Shown here piece by piece: positions 8,316 through 16,344 of a stretch of DNA of 43,476 nt. A program made the translations under genes and the position numbers. This DNA is from Gp13-AA77 sp035578005 (GTDB lineage: Bacteria; Acidobacteriota; Terriglobia; UBA7540): contig DATJYK010000063.1 of the NCBI GenBank assembly GCA_035578005.1, forward strand, positions 1 to 43,476, read 5' to 3'. The stretch's first letter is position 1, and each line of letters opens with the position of its first letter. The notes beneath the pieces were generated by a model. It had not been told where the DNA came from and did no database searches. It saw only the letters and a list, made by a program, of their open reading frames with translations.

Positions 8316-9032
8316 ATGCCGAGCGTCGAATCCGTCATGGCAAGCCTGAAGAAGAAGGGAAGCGAAAAGACGCGCGCTATCTACGCGCGGCACGGTCTGC
8401 CCGCGGACCGCGCGTTGGGCGTGAGCATGGCTGACCTGAAGGTAATCGCCAAAACCATCAAAGGCCAACAGACCTTGGCTTGCCAACTCTATGAAACCGG
8501 CATTGTGGACGCCATGTATCTCGCCGGCATCGTGGCGGACGGGTCAAAGATGGCCAAGCGAGAGCTGCAAGCCTGGGCCGAAGGCGCTGCCGGCATGCCG
8601 ATGATTTCCGAATACACGGTGCCTTGGGTGACGGTGGAGAGCGCTTATGCCCGCGACCTGGCGATGGAATGGGTCAAGTCTAAGAGGGAGCACTTGGCAT
8701 CATCGGGTTGGTGCACGTATTCGGGACTTGCTGCTACACGGACAGACGACGCCCTGGACCTTGACGAGATCGCGAGTCTACTAAGAACAGTGGTGAAAGA
8801 AATCGGGAAAGCGCCAAACCGGGCCCGTTACACGATGAATGGTTTTGTGATTGCCGTGGGGACCTATGTGAAACCTTTGCTGGATCAAGCGAAGGGGGCG
8901 GCGAATGAGATTGGCGCGGTGTCCGTCGACATGGGTGACACGGCCTGTCAGGTTCCGCTGGCCACCGCGTTGATTGCGAAGGTAGAAGCGGCCGGGCGCG
9001 TGGGCAAGAAGAAAAAGACAATTCGGTGCTGA
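8316..9032 (+). CDS. AlkD-like DNA alkylation repair protein
   Basis: A 238-aa member of the DNA alkylation repair (AlkD-like, HEAT/ARM-repeat glycosylase) family, expected to act on alkylated bases in DNA in the cytoplasm. The family pattern is clear throughout: an LGVSMADLKVIAK segment near residue 35, MYLAGIVAD near 69-77, and the conserved block YTVPWVTVESAYARDLAMEW near residues 100-119 followed by SGWCTYSGL. The basic tail ends in VGKKKKTIRC, as in relatives. The start has AGGAGG 8 bases upstream, directly at the end of a dispersed repeat. No repair genes are adjacent. Glycosylase activity is inferred from the family. Confidence 0.88.
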   Translation: MPSVESVMASLKKKGSEKTRAIYARHGLPADRALGVSMADLKVIAKTIKGQQTLACQLYETGIVDAMYLAGIVADGSKMAKRELQAWAEGAAGMPMISEYTVPWVTVESAYARDLAMEWVKSKREHLASSGWCTYSGLAATRTDDALDLDEIASLLRTVVKEIGKAPNRARYTMNGFVIAVGTYVKPLLDQAKGAANEIGAVSVDMGDTACQVPLATALIAKVEAAGRVGKKKKTIRC

Positions 9033-9472
9033 GCGTAGCGGATGATCGGCGTCAGCCGACCTGCTGGGGATTGCCGAGTATGATGACACCCTCGGCAATT
9101 GAAAGGGCGGGCTTTCAACCCCGCCGTGGCGAGATCTCCAGTGAGGCGGCTTTAGCCGCTGAAGCCAACACAGAGGTGCTTCAGGGCTAAAGAGTCTGTG
9201 TGAAAACCGCGTGCTGTAGCGGCGGTCTGTGACCGCCGTACCTAAGAATCAACGGCTTCGGCGGTCACAGACCGCCGCTACAGCGCGCAACTATAGAGTT
9301 CTCATACAGGGTCGAAAATGCGGCCGTCGTCGCCTCGTAGGGCCCGGGCTTGCCCCGGCCCTCCGAACCCGCCCGACAAGGACGGCGATTTTCATGACCT
9401 TTCGCGGCCCGCAGGCCCTAAGGGACAGACTCTAAAGCCCAGATCTGGGCGACCCGCCGGGTTGACCGAACG
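9033..9472. repeat. Hairpin-rich intergenic region with a 25-bp inverted repeat
   Basis: No gene is supported here. 9214-9238 and 9259-9283 are perfect 25-bp inverted copies (CTGTAGCGGCGGTCTGTGAC plus CGCCG and its complement) with a 20-bp spacer. Each arm is itself palindromic (CGGCGGTC-TGT-GACCGCCG), so arms can pair with each other or fold alone. Other palindromic words are GCGGCTTTAGCCGC at about 9140-9153 and GGGCCCGGGCTTGCCCCGG near 9341-9359. This is a cluster of REP-like elements between alkD-like and the zinc-ribbon gene. Confidence 0.8.
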
Positions 9473-9688
9473 TCATCGAACCCGGAGGTGAAAGAGGTCG
9501 TCGCTCCATCTTGCGAGCCGCTTCCTTCTTCTGATTTCGAAGAGGAATCCGAAAAAGCGGTGATTGCAAAGCCGGCATCGATAAGGACGCAAGAGAAAGA
9601 GGAGCGTCAACAACTCAAATGGCCCTCGATAGTGGCTGCGGTGCACTTCCGTGCTGCTGCACGTCGGACATTGTCGCGTAGAATTCAT
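9473..9688 (-). CDS. Small zinc-ribbon-like protein
   Basis: A 71-aa protein with two cysteine pairs, CPTC at residues 7-10 and CRLC at 38-41, separated by a hydrophobic, leucine-rich stretch (FELLTLLFLLRPY) and followed by HRFFGFLF and a basic tail. The spacing fits a single zinc ribbon. Similar short CPxC...RPYRCxxCxxRFF proteins are, to my knowledge, common as hypothetical proteins in Acidobacteria. No clear Shine-Dalgarno precedes the ATG. Function unknown. Confidence 0.6.
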   Translation of the reverse strand: MNSTRQCPTCSSTEVHRSHYRGPFELLTLLFLLRPYRCRLCNHRFFGFLFEIRRRKRLARWSDDLFHLRVR

Positions 9689-9794
9689 TACAATGGTTGG
9701 ATGGCATCGTCGAGGGGTAGGCTGCTTTTGTTTTGAGGGCTTTTAGGCATCGGTGAAATCCCGCTGAGGCGCGCTCTCAGAAAGGCTGGCAAGC

Positions 9795-10217
9795 TTGGCT
9801 GTGATCGCTGTTGTGGACGATCTGTTTTTCGCGGTGAAGATCCGCGAGGCCGCGCAGCAAACGGGTGTGGCTATTGACATCGTGAGCGCTCCCAAGTTTT
9901 GGGCTGCTCTCGAGACGCACGCGGGTGAAGGGAGCATCGAAGCCGTAATCCTCGATCTGAATTCCACCGCAGCGCTCGGGGTGATCGGGAAGCTTAAGGC
10001 CGCGGCACAAACCCGCTCCCTTCCGGTTGTTGGTTTTGTTTCCCATGTCGCGGCCGACGTTATCACTTCGGCGCGGGCCGCGGGTTGCGATCAGGTGCTG
10101 GCGCGTTCGGCGTTCACGAAGCAACTGCCGGAGTTGCTGCGCAGCTTAGGGCAGGGACCGGAGGTCAGGGGGCAGGAGGCGGGGAGAACACCACTACGGG
10201 CTTCCACGCAGATTTGA
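9795..10217 (+). CDS. Degenerate CheY-like receiver domain protein
   Basis: A 140-aa stand-alone receiver-like protein starting at TTG. The acidic pair D8/D9 (VVDDLFF), the phospho-acceptor position D54 (VILDLNS) and the switch Ser S83 (VGFVSH) are present. The conserved Lys-Pro is replaced by R104-S (VLARSAF), so phosphorylation-dependent switching may be altered. There is no output domain. The last 20 residues are read from low-complexity GGTCAGGGG-type DNA and may be irrelevant. It lies 68 bp upstream of bioY on the same strand. Confidence 0.65.
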   Translation: MAVIAVVDDLFFAVKIREAAQQTGVAIDIVSAPKFWAALETHAGEGSIEAVILDLNSTAALGVIGKLKAAAQTRSLPVVGFVSHVAADVITSARAAGCDQVLARSAFTKQLPELLRSLGQGPEVRGQEAGRTPLRASTQI

Positions 10218-10285
10218 AGAATCAGGGACGTAGAATCATTCCGGCTGCTGACCCCTGGCCCCTGATCCCCGATTTGAGGAGCGAA

Positions 10286-10867
10286 ATGAGTCACGGCGCA
10301 TCGAACGTTTTGATTGACAACTGGAGCACAAAGCGGAGCGCAACGCTCGATTGGCTCGAAATCGTGGGCTTCGGCTTGCTGACGGCTGTTCTGGCCCAGC
10401 TTCGACTCCCGCTGCCCTTCACGCCCGTTCCCATTACCGGCCAGACCTTTGGCGTGCTGCTGGCCGGAGCAGTGTTGGGCGCCCGGCGTGGATTGCTGAG
10501 TCAGGTTACGTACCTCGCTTTGGGAGCAGCCGGATTACCGGTGTTCGCGGGAGGCTCGCTCATCGGCCCCACAGCCGGCTATCTCTGGAGTTTTCCAGCC
10601 GCCGCATTTTTGCTCGGCGGGATGGTTGAGCGAGGAGCAATCCGTCGAACCTGGTCGTTAATCGGTGCGCTGCTGGCGGCAGACACCTGCATTCTCACGA
10701 CGGGCGTTCTGTGGCTCAAATTCCTTACGGCGACGTCCGTTCGGCAGGCGCTGCTCCTGGGCTTCGCGCCCTTCTGGGCCGGTGAGATTCTGAAGATTTC
10801 GTTGCTGGCGCTGGTGCTCCCCTCCATCCTGCGGCGAAGCCAACGGGCCTTGCCCCAGTCGAGCTGA
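10286..10867 (+). CDS. bioY: Biotin transporter BioY (ECF S component)
   Basis: A 193-aa integral membrane protein with about six membrane segments, the substrate-binding S component of a biotin energy-coupling-factor transporter. The family signature is the segment FTPVPITGQTFGVLLAGAVLG near residues 45-65, followed by LGAAGLPVFAGG and GPTAGYLWSFP. The ATG at 10286 has GAGGAG directly upstream; longer in-frame readings lack such a site. No EcfA/EcfT genes are adjacent, so it either works with a shared module or alone. The preceding 10155-10280 stretch is low-complexity GGTCAGGGG/CCCCTGACC. Confidence 0.92.
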   Translation: MSHGASNVLIDNWSTKRSATLDWLEIVGFGLLTAVLAQLRLPLPFTPVPITGQTFGVLLAGAVLGARRGLLSQVTYLALGAAGLPVFAGGSLIGPTAGYLWSFPAAAFLLGGMVERGAIRRTWSLIGALLAADTCILTTGVLWLKFLTATSVRQALLLGFAPFWAGEILKISLLALVLPSILRRSQRALPQSS

Positions 10868-10922
10868 GTCAACCTTCGACGCCATTTCCGTCTACATTTG
10901 TATTCAGCAACGGGAGAGCCGC

Positions 10923-11336
10923 ATGAAGTCGCATACGGAATACCTGTGGTTCAACACTAAGAAGAAGCGCGAGTTCATCAATATCACGCCGCAGGTTCAA
11001 AAGGCGCTGGAGTCAAGCGGAGTGCAGGAGGGATTCGCGCTGGCCTCCGCCATGCACATCACCGCGGGCGTCTACATTAATGACGCCGAGGACGGCCTGA
11101 TTGCTGACATTGAGGAGTGGCTGGAGAAGCTGGCGCCTTTTCGCGACGACTATCGGCATCACCGCACGGGTGAAACCAACGGCGACGCGCACTTGAAGAA
11201 TCTGTTGGTAGGACATCAGGTGCTGATTCCCGTGACCAAAGGCAAGCTCGATTTCGGACCGTGGCAGCAGGTTTATTATGCGGAGTTCGACGGCCAACGC
11301 CGCAAGCGCGTGCTGATCAAAATCATCGGCGAATGA
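10923..11336 (+). CDS. YjbQ/UPF0047 family protein
   Basis: A 137-aa protein of the UPF0047/YjbQ family, a compact trimeric fold whose E. coli member has weak thiamine-phosphate-synthase activity; the true role is unsettled. Recognisable family features are the N-terminal INITPQVQKAL, the AMHITAGVYIND segment around residues 42-53, the HHRTGETNGDAHLKN block around 79-93, and GPWQQVYYAEFDG near the C-terminus. GGGAGAG precedes the start. It lies between bioY and the phosphofructokinase gene, without an obvious functional link. Confidence 0.88.
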   Translation: MKSHTEYLWFNTKKKREFINITPQVQKALESSGVQEGFALASAMHITAGVYINDAEDGLIADIEEWLEKLAPFRDDYRHHRTGETNGDAHLKNLLVGHQVLIPVTKGKLDFGPWQQVYYAEFDGQRRKRVLIKIIGE

Positions 11337-11456
11337 GAACGAGCGGGCGTTCGCCTGCATCACATTAAGTTCATGTAAACTGTGTGCTGGGCATGGACGA
11401 GCGGGATCGGAGGGCCGCCGTCATCGGGCCGTTATCAAGCCTATCGGGGGATTTCC

Positions 11457-12641
11457 ATGGTGGCGAAGCGGATCGGCATTCTTACCGGCGGCGGAGACGT
11501 CCCCGGACTGAACTCAGTGTTGAAGTCGGTGGTCTATCGAGGCATCGAATTTGGCTCGGAAGTCATCGGCATCCGGCGCGGATGGGAAGGGCTGACGCAC
11601 GTCAATCTGGAAGACCCGGCGAGCCGCGCGCGCTATATCTTGCCGCTCAATCGCGACAACACCCGCACCATCGACCGCACCGGCGGAACCTTCCTACACA
11701 GTTCGCGCACAAACCCGGCGCGAATGGCGAAACTGCCGCCTGTGTGCGAGGGCATGAATTTCCCAAAACTCGAAAGCACCCGCAAGGGTGTGACGTCTAC
11801 GGTCTACGACATCACTCCGCAGGTGCTCAGGAATATCGCCGCATTACGGCTAGACTACCTGATCGCGATCGGCGGAGACGATACACTCAGTTACGCGGCG
11901 CGGCTCGACAACGAAGGCGTGAAGGTGATCGCGATTCCGAAGACGATGGACAACGATGTGCGAAACACCGAATACTGCATCGGCTTCTCAACGGCGATCA
12001 CCCGCGCCATGAAGGCCATCGACCGCCAGCGCACCACGGTGGGCTCGCACGAGCGCATTGGTATTTTCCGCGTCTTTGGCCGCGACGCGGGATACACGGC
12101 GCTCTACACGGCGTACGTGACGTCGATCCGGTGCTGCATACCGGAATACAAGGTGGACCTGAACCACCTCATCGAGCTCATCATGAGGGACAAGGGCCTG
12201 AACCCCAGTAATTATGCCCTCGTCATTCTTTCCGAAGGTGCAGCGTGGGAAGGCTATCAGGCGCGCGAATACGGCGAGCCTGACGCGTTTGGACATCGCA
12301 AGAAGGCCAACGTGGGTGAAGACCTCAGCGATGAAATCAAGAAAGCGACGGGCGAAGAGACGATCGTCAGCGACCTCACCTACGACTTACGCAGCGGCAG
12401 CCCTGACTTTGTAGACAAAATGGTGGCATCGACTTTCGCCAGCATCGCCATGGATTGCATTGAGAAGGGTGAGCACGGTGTGATGACCGCCATTTCTCAC
12501 GGCTCTTATGCGACGGCGCCCATTCCCGATCCCAAACTTGGGCCGCGGAGTGTGGACCTCGAAACCATGTACAACACCAAGCGCTACCGGCCCAACTACG
12601 CAAATAAGCTCGGCGTGCCGATTTTCCTGACGCGCGCGTGA
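11457..12641 (+). CDS. 6-phosphofructokinase, pyrophosphate-type signature
   Basis: A 394-aa PfkA-superfamily enzyme for fructose 6-phosphate phosphorylation in glycolysis. The phosphoryl-donor motifs are GGDDT (139-143) and PKTMDND (161-167). In the family, Asp in place of the second Gly (D142) and Lys before TxDND (K162) mark pyrophosphate- rather than ATP-dependent enzymes; D165 is the expected catalytic base. N-terminal GILTGGGDVPGLN is the usual first loop. The ATG at 11457 was chosen over an upstream in-frame start because the protein homology begins at MVAKRIG. The enzyme would be reversible and PPi-linked; that is inferred from the residues, not proved. Confidence 0.9.
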   Translation: MVAKRIGILTGGGDVPGLNSVLKSVVYRGIEFGSEVIGIRRGWEGLTHVNLEDPASRARYILPLNRDNTRTIDRTGGTFLHSSRTNPARMAKLPPVCEGMNFPKLESTRKGVTSTVYDITPQVLRNIAALRLDYLIAIGGDDTLSYAARLDNEGVKVIAIPKTMDNDVRNTEYCIGFSTAITRAMKAIDRQRTTVGSHERIGIFRVFGRDAGYTALYTAYVTSIRCCIPEYKVDLNHLIELIMRDKGLNPSNYALVILSEGAAWEGYQAREYGEPDAFGHRKKANVGEDLSDEIKKATGEETIVSDLTYDLRSGSPDFVDKMVASTFASIAMDCIEKGEHGVMTAISHGSYATAPIPDPKLGPRSVDLETMYNTKRYRPNYANKLGVPIFLTRA

Positions 12642-12705
12642 GAAACGCGTGGGAGCGCGGCCGTCTCGGCCGGCGTCAATTGGTTCACTGAAGAGGAAGC
12701 CCGAA

Positions 12706-12730
12706 GAGAGCGGGCGAGACGCCCGCTCTC
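12706..12730. terminator. Hairpin between convergent pfk and GH116 genes
   Basis: GAGAGCGGGC-GAGAC-GCCCGCTCTC is a perfect 10-bp stem with a 5-nt loop, located between two convergent stops (12641 and 12738). There is no T run on either side, so a classic intrinsic terminator is not certain; it may also be a dispersed GC hairpin. Confidence 0.45.
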
Positions 12731-12737
12731 CCAGGCT

Positions 12738-15479
12738 TCAGGCGCTCAGGAGCAACTTGTGGCCTTCGGTCACCACAACGTCCTGGGAGAACACGAAGAC
12801 CATCTCGTCGCCGTGAGTCTGGAGTTCGTGAGCGATCACGCCGTTGTCTAGCTTTGCTGAGGACGCTCTCGCGCTTCCATTCCCATTCCGTCTCGCAAGC
12901 GCCACAGACTTGCATGCCAGCGATCCGTGATGAACCGTGAGGGTAAAGGTGATGCCGCGCGGATTGAGTTGCTGCGAGAATGCACCCCATCCTGTTCCGC
13001 TTGACCAGAACGACGAGAACCGCGACCGATTGACGAGCGGCTTCGCGACCACACTCTTCTCGACGCCGTGATAACGAAAACCGCTGAGCGCCAAGAAGGG
13101 AGACCACGCGGCCATAGGACGAGAGTAATGCCAGCCGCATTCGGGCTCATCCCAAGCGTTGCGGCGCTCGCCATCGAATCGGCGACGGGCGCTCTCGACG
13201 ATTTGCAGGCCCTGTTCCACGAGGCCTTCATAGATCATTAAGGCCGCCGTGGAATACTCGATCCCAGTCCAGATTTCCGCGTAATAAGGAAACGGCGTCT
13301 CAGGCCTTTTGCCTTCGGGATAGTGGCAAACCAGCAGGCCCGCCTCGTCGTTCAGCGCATAGGTTCTCTGTACGTTCACGTGATTGGAGAGATTACTGGC
13401 GTAGTTTAGTTTGTAGATGGAGCGCAGCGTGGCACGCACGTTATCCGTGTCGAGCACCGGCCCTAAACCCGCAACCTGAGCGTAATACTGTCCCATGAGC
13501 TGGTCCGCGAGACAGCCTTCGCCCACTTGAAAGGTAGGATGCTCGGTGTCTCCACCCATGCCTTCCAACATCCCTTTGGCCACATGATCGCGCGGTATTC
13601 CTTCGATCTTCTGCACGTAGTATTCGCCGTTGAAAAGGTGCGCGTCAATCCAGTCGCGTCCCTGCACGAAGAGGTGGTGATATTCGGTTGCAGCGGCGTC
13701 ATCCCCCACGGCGCGCGCCATCTCCTCGCCCGCACGCAGTGCGCCCAGATACCAGATGCCACACAAAGGATTGGGCCCAATGAATTCCACGTCATACGTG
13801 TTGTGCTGCACGCCTTCCATCACGCCATCGCGGTTCGCGTCCCAGCCGCCTTTGATCCAGGCAAACTCGAGCGCTCGTTTCGCCGCCGGCCAATGGTTCC
13901 GCAACCACTCCGTATCGCCGCTGAGGCGCCAATCCCAATACAATTTCATCAGGCAAGCCATCTGGCCGTCAGCCGCCGGCAGGCTCGTGCGCGCGATGCC
14001 GTAAGGCAGCAACTCCCGGTAGTCCATCCGGCCTTCGTCGTCGGTGAGAAATCCAAACTGCTGGTCGCGCAGTGACCGGGAGAGGCTGGGAAAGACGCTG
14101 GCGATGGTGGTTTCGTAGGCGTAAACGTGCGTGCAGTTGCCGAAGCAGCAGCCTGACTGGTCATCGCAGCCTTCGAAGGCGTGAAAAGAGCCGTCGCTGG
14201 TGCGGAAAGAAGTCGCCGTCACCAACGCCGAAAGATTAGCGGTGGCCGCGTCTTTGACCGAGGCGGGCAGAGTGGTCTCGCGCATGGTCTCGACGAACTG
14301 GCGGGTGCGCTGCTCGAGATCAGTCAGGTTTTGCGCGGCGTACTGTGCCGCATCCCAGGCATCCTTGAAGCGACTGCAATAAAAGTTGCTGATGAGGTCA
14401 TTCTCGTGGCCTTCCGGAGCGCGCCACCCGCATCGCTTAGGCGTCCGATTGGGAAAATGCCAGCTCAGCAGAAACGTGAACCCTGCATCTGCGCCGCCCG
14501 GAATCTCGCGCTTCAGGCACAGCGCGCCCACGGTGCCCGCGGTTCCGGTTTGCGGTCCCAATTCGCCGTCTTTCGAGAAGTCATCCCAGAACAAAAGCGG
14601 ACTCTGCCACCAGGTGGCGCTGGGCCAACCTCGTAAGTAGGAAAGCCTGCCGGATGTCCCACCGAGCACGCCGAGCACAAAAGTCCCGGCCAGAGGATCA
14701 CGCGCTCCCAGAAACGGGTTTTTCATCAGCAGTCCTGAGAGGTTCTCGGCGCTGCGGAACTCATTCGACCGGCCTGTTGCGTCGCCTGTGCCCACTGGAT
14801 TGTCGATCGAGAAGGCGATCGACGCCTGGGCGGGCTGCGCCTCCGGATTCGTTACGCGGTAGCGCAGCACCGCCACCGGCAGCCCGGACTCGTCGGCATC
14901 CAAGGGAATGAAAGGTGTGAAAGCTTCGAGGGACACCTTGACGGGCAAATCTGAATCGGCGAAGTCGACGCGCGCCAGAGGGAACTCTCCCGTGAAGAGG
15001 GAAGACTCCAACCGCGGCAAGCCCGGAGCATTCTGCGAGCCGAGCCCGCTCGATCCCTCGTAAGGCGGCAGGTAGCGGGCTTCGAGGACTCGCGCAACCG
15101 GTGGCGCGTTGCCGGCTTGCGCCCAGATGGAGGGAAAGGCGTAATTGGGCGCGTTCCCTTTGTCGGGCCGGTTGAAAATCCACCACTCGCGCAATTCGCC
15201 GCGCCCGCCCAAACTGATGCTCCCCGCTCCCACGCCTCCCAAAGGGAAAGCCAGCATTTTCCGATGCCTGCCGGAAAACACGCGAGGGTAGGCAATGCGA
15301 TCAGCGGGTTGGGCCGGGCTCTTCGCACCCTGACCGCCTGCGCCCGCCGCTTGCACGGCAGCCGCTTGACCGCCAGGGACTGCTAGCGCTCCAGCGCCGA
15401 GCGCCACCTCCTTCAGAAATTTCCTGCGGCTTCGTTTCGATTCGGACTTTCGAGATGATTTTGGCATAATAATGATCAC
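12738..15479 (-). CDS. Tat-exported GH116-family glycoside hydrolase
   Basis: A 913-aa protein with a twin-arginine signal (SRRKFLKEVALG, residues 17-28) and a GH116 (beta-glucosidase/glucosylceramidase-like) architecture: an N-terminal beta-sandwich starting around LAFPLGGVGAGSISLGG and a C-terminal alpha/alpha barrel. By comparison with known GH116 enzymes, E436 in HAFEGC is a candidate nucleophile and D563 in NTYDVEFIGPNP the candidate acid/base. The alignment was made by eye. GTG at 15479 overlaps the TGA of the upstream gene (GTGA), implying translational coupling; an ATG at 15467 is the alternative but has no ribosome binding site. It likely acts in the periplasm on beta-glucosides or xylosides. 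Confidence 0.88.
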   Translation of the reverse strand: MIIIMPKSSRKSESKRSRRKFLKEVALGAGALAVPGGQAAAVQAAGAGGQGAKSPAQPADRIAYPRVFSGRHRKMLAFPLGGVGAGSISLGGRGELREWWIFNRPDKGNAPNYAFPSIWAQAGNAPPVARVLEARYLPPYEGSSGLGSQNAPGLPRLESSLFTGEFPLARVDFADSDLPVKVSLEAFTPFIPLDADESGLPVAVLRYRVTNPEAQPAQASIAFSIDNPVGTGDATGRSNEFRSAENLSGLLMKNPFLGARDPLAGTFVLGVLGGTSGRLSYLRGWPSATWWQSPLLFWDDFSKDGELGPQTGTAGTVGALCLKREIPGGADAGFTFLLSWHFPNRTPKRCGWRAPEGHENDLISNFYCSRFKDAWDAAQYAAQNLTDLEQRTRQFVETMRETTLPASVKDAATANLSALVTATSFRTSDGSFHAFEGCDDQSGCCFGNCTHVYAYETTIASVFPSLSRSLRDQQFGFLTDDEGRMDYRELLPYGIARTSLPAADGQMACLMKLYWDWRLSGDTEWLRNHWPAAKRALEFAWIKGGWDANRDGVMEGVQHNTYDVEFIGPNPLCGIWYLGALRAGEEMARAVGDDAAATEYHHLFVQGRDWIDAHLFNGEYYVQKIEGIPRDHVAKGMLEGMGGDTEHPTFQVGEGCLADQLMGQYYAQVAGLGPVLDTDNVRATLRSIYKLNYASNLSNHVNVQRTYALNDEAGLLVCHYPEGKRPETPFPYYAEIWTGIEYSTAALMIYEGLVEQGLQIVESARRRFDGERRNAWDEPECGWHYSRPMAAWSPFLALSGFRYHGVEKSVVAKPLVNRSRFSSFWSSGTGWGAFSQQLNPRGITFTLTVHHGSLACKSVALARRNGNGSARASSAKLDNGVIAHELQTHGDEMVFVFSQDVVVTEGHKLLLSA

Positions 15480-16251
15480 ACCACGCCCGAGCTTTCTCCC
15501 ATTTCCAGGTTGATCTCACCTACACCGCCTTCCACCTCAATACGCAGCGTCACGGGCGACTTGCCGTAAGCGTCGTTCACATAAGCGTCGCCGTCTTTGG
15601 AGAAGCCGGAGGCGTTAATGGCGCCCAGACCTCCATGCGCCACCACGTGCACACCTACATCCCGCGGCAGCTTCAGCGTAGCCTGTCCCACGCCACCATG
15701 GATTGACGCCTCAAGATCATTCTTCCACTTTCCGTCCAGGTTGATGGTCGTTTCGCCGGCGCCGATATTCACTTTGAGTTTGCCGAGCTCGAGACCGGCC
15801 AAATCCAAATGGGCGCTGCCCGCTCCCTGTTCAATCGTCATTTCCATCGGGACCTGGTTGCTCAAGCGCAAGTCCCATTCGTAGCGGTTCGTCCACCGTG
15901 CCCGCCCGACTCCGGGGGCTGCTGGACGGAGAGCTGCCCGGTGCCTCCGGTCACGTCGTATTTTACCTCTGGTCTCCAGCGTGGGACATTGTACGTAAAA
16001 TCCGCGTTCATAAGGTCGCTCGCGCCGCCCGCCACTTTGAGCTCGCCCGCGGCCATCTTCAGATTCACGCGGACCGCCTTTGCCGCGCCGAGCTGAACCG
16101 TCTTTGATTCCGTGCGAGTCTCGCCCACCGGCTCACTGTTCTCGCAAGCGATGGCGCTGAGCATCGCTGCCAGGGCGATCCCCAAGAAGGGCTCCCAAAG
16201 CGCCAACGAACGTGTCGTGCCCAAAACAAGTCCATGCCTTCGCGAGTCCAT
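15476..16251 (-). pseudogene. toast_rack family lipoprotein-like gene with a frameshift
   Basis: Two overlapping open frames, 15862-16251 and 15476-15871, together make one toast_rack (DUF2154-like) beta-repeat protein. The first half has a hydrophobic N-terminus ending in a poor lipobox (SAIAC) and the family block NADFTYNVPRWRPEVKYDV. The second half continues with GAGETTINLDGKWKNDLEA and GDAYVNDAYGKSPVTLRIEV. Around 15898-15906 the frames must be joined by one added base, in a run of G/C. This restores GG-x-RWTNRYEWDLRLSNQ, a sensible family sequence. Either a genuine 1-bp deletion or a sequencing or assembly error is possible. The gene precedes GH116 in an apparent operon. Confidence 0.8.
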
Positions 16252-16269
16252 TGATTCCCCTTTTCGCCT

Positions 16270-16344
16270 AAAGACAATGCGAGATTCCTCGTCGCCTTCG
16301 GCTCCTCGGAATGACAGGCTGGGCGAGTCTTTCCGCAGCCTGCT
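16270..16344. repeat. Dispersed intergenic repeat, copy B
   Basis: It closely matches 8229-8300, from AAAGACAATGCGAGATTCC to TTTCCGCAGCCTGCT, differing mainly in the central loop (TTCGG here, AG there) and a few bases. It lies between the toast_rack start and the pmbA stop. Its last bases supply two of the three bases of the pmbA TAG stop codon (16343-16345). Confidence 0.8.
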
